This document shows, piece after piece, positions 1-5,299 of a stretch of 5,299 nucleotides of DNA. This DNA comes from Syntrophorhabdaceae bacterium PtaU1.Bin034 (GTDB lineage Bacteria > Desulfobacterota_G > Syntrophorhabdia > Syntrophorhabdales > WCHB1-27). The notes beneath the pieces are model-generated. The model worked only from the letters and a program-made list of their open reading frames with translations. It ran no database searches and was not told the DNA's origin. Numbering within the stretch: position 1 is the first letter of the stretch; each line of letters opens with the position of its first letter. The position numbers and the translations under genes are program-made. Location of the stretch: NCBI GenBank assembly GCA_002067405.1, contig MVRP01000250.1:1-5299 (forward strand), given 5' to 3'.

Positions 1-584
1 GATTTCACTTCGAATTTGTATATAGTGCCCTCCCGAAGGCCGGGGATGAAGAGTTCCCAGATGCCCGTTGATCCCCTGACGCGCATCATGTGACGTCGCC
101 CGTCCCAACTGTTGAAGTCCCCTATGACGCTTACCCGTATGGCATTCGGCGCCCAGACGGCGAAGACCACTCCCTCGACGCCGTTCACCGTAATCTCGTG
201 GGCTCCCAGTTTTGCATACTGATTGTAGTGCGTTCCTTCAGCAATAAGATAAAGATCGTAGTCCGACAGGATGGGCATGAAAGAATAAGGGTCGGCTATC
301 AGGGTCGCAACCCCTGTGCGATCGATCTTCTTGAGCCGGTACGAAAAGACCTCGGCGCGATCCCGGATAAGGGCTTCAAAAAAACCGTCCTTGTGCAGCC
401 TCTTCATCGGGTACTCCCTATCCGACTGTAAATCGACCACCGTGATCTCCGCTGCATCAGGCATGAGAGCCCTGACAGCCACGCATTCTTTGTTGCCCGA
501 CTTTATTACGTGGGCGCCCAGCACCTCGAAAGGGTCCTGATGGGCCGAATGAATAATCTTCTCTATTTGTTCTTTCAAGGACAT
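1..584 (-). CDS. glgB: 1,4-alpha-glucan (glycogen) branching enzyme, N-terminal part, cut by window edge
   Basis: GlgB cuts alpha-1,4-glucan chains and rejoins them as alpha-1,6 branches during cytoplasmic glycogen synthesis. The window holds the first 194 residues; family members run to about 630-730, so the catalytic (beta/alpha)8 barrel lies outside. Visible landmarks are DPFEVLGAH (residues 17-25, first N-terminal module), DPYSF (98-102), [14 protein letters not shown] (116-129), FAVWAPNA (141-148), [13 protein letters not shown] (155-167, typical CBM48 strand region) and GIWELFIPG (174-182). These closely match E. coli GlgB as I remember it, and both N-terminal beta-sandwich modules seem present. 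The ATG at 584 is preceded by GGAGGAG with a 6-nt gap, which supports this start. It is divergent from glgP across 240 bp. No frameshift is seen. Identification is very secure; the C-terminal state is unknown. Confidence 0.96.
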   Translation of the reverse strand, partial: MSLKEQIEKIIHSAHQDPFEVLGAHVIKSGNKECVAVRALMPDAAEITVVDLQSDREYPMKRLHKDGFFEALIRDRAEVFSYRLKKIDRTGVATLIADPYSFMPILSDYDLYLIAEGTHYNQYAKLGAHEITVNGVEGVVFAVWAPNAIRVSVIGDFNSWDGRRHMMRVRGSTGIWELFIPGLREGTIYKFEVK

Positions 585-590
585 CTTCGT

Positions 591-597
591 CTCCTCC
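591..597 (-). promoter_or_regulatory. Ribosome binding site of glgB
   Basis: On the minus strand GGAGGAG sits 6 nt before the ATG at 584. It is a strong match to the anti-Shine-Dalgarno complement at good spacing, and it fixes the glgB start. Confidence 0.85.
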
Positions 598-635
598 GCG
601 TGAGCGCCGCCATGTGAATTTTATCCTTCCAAATT

Positions 636-664
636 ATTATACTCTTTTCTCCTCTTCTGCAACC
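636..664 (-). promoter_or_regulatory. Likely sigma70-type promoter of glgB
   Basis: A perfect TATAAT on the minus strand occupies 641 down to 636. The -35 region is weak: GGTTGC at 664-659 (17-bp spacer) or TTGCAG at 662-657 (15-bp spacer, only the TTG matching). Transcription would start near 629, giving a leader of about 45 nt before the glgB ATG. The -10 is seen directly; promoter activity is inferred, and a weak -35 may mean an activator is needed. Confidence 0.5.
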
Positions 665-820
665 GAAGCCGGTGCAAAAGGGGCAAAACAACACGAACGC
701 CCTGTTAGCCGCAATCCAGAGCGTGCCTTCGCGGCAGTTGAGACCGCGCAATAGGCGAGGAACCGGAAAATTCCCCTTATCGGCACTTATTTAATTCCTT
801 TTTCCGTCAATCGATAATAA

Positions 821-826
821 TATAAT
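821..826 (+). promoter_or_regulatory. TATAAT element overlapping the apparent glgP start codon
   Basis: TATAAT at 821-826 is a perfect -10 hexamer, and its last two bases are the first two bases of the ATG at 825. There is no convincing -35 at 16-18 bp upstream. If it is a functional -10, transcription would begin near 832-834, so the ATG at 825 would not be on the message and translation would start downstream (GTG at 879). The region is AT-rich, so a chance match is possible. Confidence 0.3.
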
Positions 827-3347
827 GGTGCATGGATCGCCAATTGAAGAACATCGGGACAGAGGGGACCCCGGAAGCGTGGTAGTCCGGATCAATAAGA
901 ACGAGCAAGCTCCGGCCGTAAAGCCGACCGGCGGGAACCGGTCAGTACAGGGATCACTCATTGATCAGCTCACCTATTCCCTGTCAAAGGACATGTATTC
1001 GGTAACCCCTCGCGACAAGTTCACGGTTGTGACCCTGTCCGTAAGGGCGGAACTGGCAAAGAGGTGGATCGCAACCCAGCAGCATTACTACTATGTGGAT
1101 GCGAAGCGTCTCTATTTTCTGTCCCTTGAGTTCCTCCTTGGCAGGCTGCTCCGCAACTATCTGATCAATCTCGACGCCCTTGCCGATTACCGCGATGCGG
1201 TAGAAGTCCTTGCCGCCAGCCTTGAAGAGGTGGAGGAGCACGAGGGCGATGCCGCGCTCGGAAACGGGGGCTTAGGGAGGCTGGCGGCATGTTTTCTCGA
1301 TTCCATGGCTACCCTCAAATACCCTTGTTACGGGTATGGAATTCGATATGAGTACGGAATCTTCTCGCAAAAGATAAAAGACGGATATCAGACAGAGGCG
1401 CCCGACAACTGGCTGAGATACGGAAATCCCTGGGAATTCCCCCGACCCGAGCTTTTGTACCCGGTCCGCTTTTACGGGCGCGTCCTGCAACACGGCCATA
1501 ACGGACGAAGCCGTAGCGAATGGCTGGATACGGACGAGATCATGGCCATGGCATATGACTATCCCGTGCCCGGTTTTCACAACGCGATCGTCAACACCCT
1601 CCGCCTCTGGGCCGCAAAATCGACCCGCGAGTTCGATTTCGAGTACTTCAACAACGGTGACTACGTCAAGGCGGTAGAGGACAAGAACAGCAGCGAGAAC
1701 ATATCGAAAGTCCTTTATCCGAACGACTATTCAACTGCCGGAAAGGAGCTTCGTCTTAAACAACAATACTTCTTCGTTGCTGCAACGCTGGCCGATGTGG
1801 TGCGCCGCTACAAGAAGTTCCATCAAGGATACAGGAACTTTCCGGAAAAGGTGGCGATTCAGCTTAATGACACCCATCCTTCCATCGCAGTCCCGGAATT
1901 GATGAGGATCCTCGTGGATGAGGAAGGTTTTGAATGGAGCGATGCATGGGACCTCACTACCGCTACCTTCGGCTACACGAACCACACCATTCTTCCTGAA
2001 GCCCTTGAACGGTGGCCCGAGGAAATGATCGGGCGGCTGCTGCCGAGGCATTTGCAGATAATTCGCGAAATTGACCGGCGGCTTCTTATTCACGTATCGA
2101 GAAGGTTCCCGGATGAGCCGGAAAGGAAAGAGAGGACCGGCTTGATCACCGGTGGATTCGTGAACATGGCCCGGATGGCAATTGTGGGGAGCCACACGAC
2201 CAACGGAGTATCGAAACTTCACAGCGATATACTCAAGAACTGCGTCTTCAACGATTTCTACCTTATGTATCCGGAACGATTCCGGAACGTGACAAACGGG
2301 ATCACCCAGAGACGGTGGCTGCTTGAGGCAAACCCGAGCCTGTCGGCACTGATCAGCGAAAGCATAGGCAGCGGATGGACCACAGACCTTGAGGAACTGA
2401 GAGGTCTGGAAAAATTCGCGGACGAGCCGGGCTTCTGCAAGCGGTTCGACGAGATAAAGCGGGAAAACAAGAAGCGTTTGGCGAATATACTTGAAAAAAC
2501 CGAGAATGTCCGATTTGAACCGGGCTTTCTGCTTGACTGTCAGGTTAAGAGGTTTCACGAGTACAAGCGACAACTCCTGAATGTTTTTCACGTGATCACT
2601 CTCTACAACCGGATAAGGGAAGGGCGCATAGACAACGACAGCTTTACTCCAAGGACAGTCCTCTTCTCAGGCAAATCCGCCCCCGGCTATCAGCTCTGCA
2701 AATTGATCATCAAATTCATTCACAATGTCGCTGACATGGTGGCCGCACATCCTCTCGTTCGGAACAAGCTGCAGGTCCTGTTCGTGCCGAATTACGGGGT
2801 GACCCTCGCGGAACAGATCATACCGGCCGCAGAGCTCTCAGAACAAATATCGACCGCAGGGTATGAGGCATCGGGCACGGGAAACATGAAATTCATGTTG
2901 AACGGGGCCCTTACAATAGGCACGCTGGACGGCGCGAACGTGGAAATGCGAGAGGAAGTGGGCGAAGAGAATTTCTTCCTCTTTGGCATGAATGCAGACG
3001 AAATCTTGGACAGATGCGTCTGCCATAATCCAAGGGCCTACATCGAGGAAAACGATGAGCTGGCCAAAATCATAAGCCAGATGTCGGAGGGATTTTTCTC
3101 TCCCGAAGACCCGAATCTCTTTCGCCCGATCGTCGATACGCTTCTCGGGGGAGACCGGTATTTCGTCCTCGCTGATTATGCCTCTTTCATTGCTTGCCAG
3201 GAAAGGGTCTCCAGGCTCTACCATGACAGACAGCTCTGGACAAGAATGGCAATAATGAACGTCGCCCGCTCAGGGAAATTCTCAAGCGACCGCTCGATCA
3301 GGGAGTACGCAAAAAACATCTGGCATATGTCGCCCGTAAGCCTCTGA
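825..3347 (+). CDS. glgP: Glycogen/starch/maltodextrin phosphorylase (GT35 family)
   Basis: The enzyme releases glucose-1-phosphate from non-reducing ends of glycogen by phosphorolysis, using pyridoxal phosphate (PLP), in the cytoplasm. The frame is 840 residues; E. coli GlgP has about 815. Motifs in order are YFLSLEFLLGR near 101-111, the glycine loop LGNGGLG (145-151), YGNPWEF, NTLRLWAA, VEDKN, QLNDTHP, YTNHTILPEALERWP with H387 (muscle His377 equivalent), NVTNGI, VKRFHEYKRQ with R576 and K581 (muscle Arg569 and Lys574, phosphate site), and EASGTGNMKF with PLP lysine K689 (muscle Lys680). The fold looks intact and catalytically complete. There is no vertebrate-like serine phosphorylation segment. 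The start is uncertain: ATG 825 has no Shine-Dalgarno and overlaps TATAAT. GTG 879 (codon 19) would give 822 residues and lose nothing conserved. It is divergent from glgB and followed after 135 bp by the FBPase-like gene. Confidence 0.97.
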   Translation: MVHGSPIEEHRDRGDPGSVVVRINKNEQAPAVKPTGGNRSVQGSLIDQLTYSLSKDMYSVTPRDKFTVVTLSVRAELAKRWIATQQHYYYVDAKRLYFLSLEFLLGRLLRNYLINLDALADYRDAVEVLAASLEEVEEHEGDAALGNGGLGRLAACFLDSMATLKYPCYGYGIRYEYGIFSQKIKDGYQTEAPDNWLRYGNPWEFPRPELLYPVRFYGRVLQHGHNGRSRSEWLDTDEIMAMAYDYPVPGFHNAIVNTLRLWAAKSTREFDFEYFNNGDYVKAVEDKNSSENISKVLYPNDYSTAGKELRLKQQYFFVAATLADVVRRYKKFHQGYRNFPEKVAIQLNDTHPSIAVPELMRILVDEEGFEWSDAWDLTTATFGYTNHTILPEALERWPEEMIGRLLPRHLQIIREIDRRLLIHVSRRFPDEPERKERTGLITGGFVNMARMAIVGSHTTNGVSKLHSDILKNCVFNDFYLMYPERFRNVTNGITQRRWLLEANPSLSALISESIGSGWTTDLEELRGLEKFADEPGFCKRFDEIKRENKKRLANILEKTENVRFEPGFLLDCQVKRFHEYKRQLLNVFHVITLYNRIREGRIDNDSFTPRTVLFSGKSAPGYQLCKLIIKFIHNVADMVAAHPLVRNKLQVLFVPNYGVTLAEQIIPAAELSEQISTAGYEASGTGNMKFMLNGALTIGTLDGANVEMREEVGEENFFLFGMNADEILDRCVCHNPRAYIEENDELAKIISQMSEGFFSPEDPNLFRPIVDTLLGGDRYFVLADYASFIACQERVSRLYHDRQLWTRMAIMNVARSGKFSSDRSIREYAKNIWHMSPVSL

Positions 3348-3391
3348 CGCCCGTTCAACCCACCCTTTATTCATTCTGACAACCCTTCTTC

Positions 3392-3420
3392 TTGTCTCGC
3401 CCGTAATACGGCACTAAGTT
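3392..3420 (+). promoter_or_regulatory. Weak possible promoter for the FBPase-like gene
   Basis: TTGTCT at 3392-3397 matches four of six -35 bases. After 17 bp comes TAAGTT at 3415-3420, which matches only three of six -10 bases. It would give a leader of roughly 55 nt. The gene could equally be transcribed by readthrough from glgP, since no clear terminator with a T tract is seen in the 135-bp spacer. Confidence 0.2.
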
Positions 3421-3430
3421 TATTTGGTGC
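3411..3430 (+). other. Small stem-loop in the glgP-FBPase spacer
   Basis: GCACTAAG (3411-3418) can pair with TTTGGTGC (3423-3430) around a TTTA loop, giving 8 pairs of which two are G-T. No T run follows, so it is not a standard intrinsic terminator. It could be an mRNA processing or stability element, or chance. The rest of 3348-3482 shows only a pyrimidine-rich stretch (about 3376-3398) and the ribosome binding site. Confidence 0.25.
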
Positions 3431-3467
3431 GGGTAACGAGGCACGGACTGAAGACCTTCTCGGAGAA

Positions 3468-3478
3468 AAAGGAGTGAT
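3468..3478 (+). promoter_or_regulatory. Ribosome binding site of the FBPase-like gene
   Basis: AAAGGAGTGAT is almost the full complement of the 16S rRNA 3' end (consensus AAGGAGGTGAT). The AGGAG core at 3470-3474 lies 8 nt before the ATG at 3483. It firmly decides the start of the downstream gene and suggests efficient translation. Confidence 0.85.
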
Positions 3479-3482
3479 TTCG

Positions 3483-5299
3483 ATGACACGAGATGACTTT
3501 CTGAACGAGGAACGGGAACGCGTATCAAAGCGGACGACAATAACAGCGGTGAGCGCCAACGTACTTCGGTGGCTCGGCGGCGCCTCAAGCATCCAGGAAG
3601 AGGTCGTTTTGGGGGCGAGGGCCGTCCTGGAGGAGGCCAAGCAGGAAAGGCGCATCCGGGACTTTATGGTTCACCCGTTCGGCGCCGACCTCGTCATACA
3701 AGCCCACACGCTCGGGCAGGGTCTGCACGACCCATCCGTACACGGACTCATTTATGAAGCCCTTACTTCGGCCCTTGCGAGGGCCCGGCGAGTGGGCTTG
3801 TACCGGCCTGTCTACGGCCGGGATTTCTTCGATCTCAGCGCGCCGCAAAAGATCGCCGGCCTGTGCGTGCGGCCTGTGGAATTCCCCTTTACCGAGCGTG
3901 GAGCGGAGCCTGTGCTTATCGCCAAAATAATGCAGGGAGGCGCCGGAGCGTTTAATCGAATGCTCTTCAACCTCTTCTTTCATCCTGATAAGGGATCGCA
4001 TCAGCGGCTGGACGGCACCCGCTTCGTCGCCGTTGTTGAAAGCGTGCGGGACGTAACGGCCGCAAAGAAGGAGCGTCGCGTGTATGCCTTCGGCGACCGT
4101 GCGGAAGAGGAAAAACTATTCTTCGTCTATCCCTTCATGACAGGGCCTCTCGAGTTTAGCCGGGATCAGATAGGCGACTGGGCAGAGCTCCTTTCCCTGA
4201 TCGCCAATCCCGCCGAATGGGTGGTGAGCGCGGTTTACTCGGTGAAAGGGCGATTTGTTTCGAGCGACGGGCGGCTTCATGCAACCCGTCACGAACCTGT
4301 GGCAGTCGTCTCGATCGAGCCCGCCTTGCCGGGCATTGCCGTGGAGAACCCTGTTGCCATTCTCCGTCTTCAGAGCGGCCTTCCTGCCGTGGGTGAAGCC
4401 CACTTCAACCTCGGTGCCGATTTTCATTTCGTCATCGGCGGTCCGGGAGGAGGGTACCATGTGGGCGTCATGCCCGTTACACTCGAGGAAGCCCGGGCCG
4501 ACAACGGAGAGCGGGGGACGGCGAAGATCGCTGCCTACACCTATCAGTCTTACGATAACGGCCGGATTCCCCCTGCCCACGACGTAATCGATGTCTTCGC
4601 CCAGGACAGGGTCCAGACGGAGTGGCTCCAGGGCGAAGCACGGTCCTTTATCCGGCTCATGCTGGAGCATGGTGAGTTTCAGCCGTACCTGACCGCCGAG
4701 GAAGCCGAGCGACGGGCCGAGGCGAAGGCAGACGAACTCAAGGGCTATTTCAAACCGGTCCCTTCCGGTGAATCAGGCGAGCCAGATCCCTTGATAGCGA
4801 AGGCAAACGAACGTTGCCGGGGCATGACCATATCCGACATCAAGGCGGACGGAGGCGGGAAGGTCGGTCATACAACGCCTCCGACCCTGTTTTCCGCCGT
4901 CGCCGAAGCAAGCCTGCGGGAAGCAAGGGAAACCGGCCTGATCAGGGATTTCAGGGTATTCGGAGTAGGAGACGATCTTCAGCTACTCATGTTGCACCAC
5001 AGGGGCGTGGATGCCAATGAAACCCACCTGCTTGCGTTCCGGACGTTCTGGCGTATGGTATGGGTGACCGAGCTGATCGGCTACAAGCCTTACAGCCTCG
5101 CCCAGGACCTTCAGATCGGTCCGGCCACCAAGGGTCGGAAGGTGGACGACCTGGCGGAACCAAGCGAAGGATTCATAGAGCTTCTTGAAGAGGCCCTTCC
5201 GGAACCGGAACGGTCTTTTCTGCCGGAGATCAGGATTGCAGCCCGTCACTGGAAGCAGGGCAGGACTTCCGTTGAAGTGAAGAAGCCGTTTGCCGGGAA
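3483..5299 (+). CDS. fbp: Tandem two-domain archaeal-type fructose-1,6-bisphosphatase (FBP aldolase/phosphatase family), C-terminus outside window
   Basis: This is an open frame of 605 codons with no stop before the edge. The family dephosphorylates fructose-1,6-bisphosphate, and archaeal members also have aldolase activity, both in gluconeogenesis. Unit 1 spans about residues 18-403, the length of a whole family member. It keeps QSGLPAVGE (297-305), VGVMPV (near 327-332) and GAFN (155-158). It lacks expected active-site residues: N26 replaces the IKAD aspartate, no GH motif is present, GAD (67-69) replaces GDD, R113 replaces the Gln of GQDL, M150-Q151 replace Asp-Lys, W246 replaces the catalytic Tyr and S249 the Schiff-base Lys. 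A charged Ala/Glu-rich linker follows (404-447). Unit 2 starts at 448 and has IKAD (D456), GH (H463), GDD (496-498) and AQDL (Q541), so its metal site looks intact; the rest is outside. The two units share the IRDF landmark (58-61 and 487-490), nine residues before GAD/GDD in both. The start is set by a strong Shine-Dalgarno. Family assignment is confident; activity is inferred. Confidence 0.85.
   Translation, partial: MTRDDFLNEERERVSKRTTITAVSANVLRWLGGASSIQEEVVLGARAVLEEAKQERRIRDFMVHPFGADLVIQAHTLGQGLHDPSVHGLIYEALTSALARARRVGLYRPVYGRDFFDLSAPQKIAGLCVRPVEFPFTERGAEPVLIAKIMQGGAGAFNRMLFNLFFHPDKGSHQRLDGTRFVAVVESVRDVTAAKKERRVYAFGDRAEEEKLFFVYPFMTGPLEFSRDQIGDWAELLSLIANPAEWVVSAVYSVKGRFVSSDGRLHATRHEPVAVVSIEPALPGIAVENPVAILRLQSGLPAVGEAHFNLGADFHFVIGGPGGGYHVGVMPVTLEEARADNGERGTAKIAAYTYQSYDNGRIPPAHDVIDVFAQDRVQTEWLQGEARSFIRLMLEHGEFQPYLTAEEAERRAEAKADELKGYFKPVPSGESGEPDPLIAKANERCRGMTISDIKADGGGKVGHTTPPTLFSAVAEASLREARETGLIRDFRVFGVGDDLQLLMLHHRGVDANETHLLAFRTFWRMVWVTELIGYKPYSLAQDLQIGPATKGRKVDDLAEPSEGFIELLEEALPEPERSFLPEIRIAARHWKQGRTSVEVKKPFAG

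Larger units (their letters stand above)
585..824. other. Divergent glgB-glgP intergenic control region
   Basis: These 240 bp separate two genes read in opposite directions, so any operator here could affect both synthesis and breakdown of glycogen. Contents: the glgB Shine-Dalgarno and TATAAT near the left end, an inverted repeat CGCGG-N9-CCGCG at 730-748, and an AT-rich run at 787-826 ending in TATAAT. I see no tRNA, no small ORF with a convincing ribosome binding site and no T-tract terminator. Reading in the glgP frame upstream of 825 meets a TAA at 792 with no start codon between. Confidence 0.6.

Noticed and set aside
90..431. Plus-strand open frame of 113 codons
   Set aside because: It is the complement of the glgB N-terminal coding region, which matches branching enzymes clearly; the plus-strand product matches nothing I know.
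1731..2591. Long open frame of 286 codons on the minus strand inside glgP
   Set aside because: It lies fully opposite a strongly conserved phosphorylase coding region, shows no recognisable domain, and is explained by codon bias of the sense gene.
3411..3430. Intrinsic terminator for glgP
   Set aside because: The hairpin is weak and is followed by GGGTAACGAG, not a T tract.
3585..4001. Minus-strand open frame of 138 codons
   Set aside because: It is antisense to unit 1 of the FBPase-like gene and has no recognisable protein features.
4255..4587. Plus-strand open frame of 110 codons
   Set aside because: It is a frame-shifted shadow inside the continuous FBPase-like frame that starts at 3483.
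4116..4670. Minus-strand open frame of 184 codons
   Set aside because: It is antisense to the FBPase-like frame, whose sense translation carries family motifs such as QSGLPAVGE. The antisense product is not recognisable.
3483..5299. Possibility that the FBPase-like region is two separate genes or a pseudogene
   Set aside because: Codon-by-codon reading shows no stop or frameshift from 3483 to 5299. No Shine-Dalgarno is evident just before the ATG at 4824, so one continuous two-unit protein is the simpler reading.
1..5299. CRISPR array, insertion sequence, tRNA or rRNA
   Set aside because: I saw no regularly spaced repeats, transposase motifs, terminal inverted repeats or tRNA-like cloverleaf in the non-coding stretches, which total only about 375 bp.

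Overview
The window looks like bacterial chromosome carrying a glycogen and sugar-phosphate locus. It holds three protein genes. A divergent pair consists of glgB (glycogen branching enzyme, minus strand, cut by the left edge) and glgP (glycogen phosphorylase, plus strand, complete). Downstream of glgP on the same strand is a long open frame, cut by the right edge, that resembles archaeal-type fructose-1,6-bisphosphatase/aldolase. GC content is moderate and codon use is mixed. The ribosome binding sites of glgB and the phosphatase gene are clear bacterial Shine-Dalgarno sequences. A bacterium with an archaeal-type FBPase beside glycogen genes would fit lineages such as former Deltaproteobacteria or Nitrospirota, but that placement is a guess.

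Layout: 1-584 (minus) encodes the first 194 residues of GlgB. 585-824 is a 240-bp divergent control region with a perfect TATAAT for glgB and another TATAAT that overlaps the apparent ATG of glgP. 825-3347 (plus) is glgP, with all expected active-site motifs. 3348-3482 is a 135-bp spacer with a small stem-loop, a weak possible promoter and a near-consensus Shine-Dalgarno. 3483-5299 (plus) is an uninterrupted frame of 605 codons with no stop before the edge.

The most interesting object is that last gene. Its product appears to be two FBPase/aldolase units in tandem. The first unit (about residues 18-403) keeps the fold landmarks, including QSGLPAVGE, but seems to have lost nearly every metal-binding and Schiff-base residue. 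The second unit (from residue 448) restores the N-terminal metal ligands (IKAD, GH, GDD, AQDL) and carries an apparent insertion of about 55 residues before the window ends. This reads as a pseudo-enzyme fused to an active enzyme.

Together the genes suggest local control of carbon storage. FBPase supplies fructose-6-phosphate in gluconeogenesis, GlgB branches the glucan, and GlgP releases glucose-1-phosphate from it. Residue-level comparisons with muscle phosphorylase, E. coli GlgB/GlgP and archaeal FBPase were made from remembered family sequences, not from an alignment run here.
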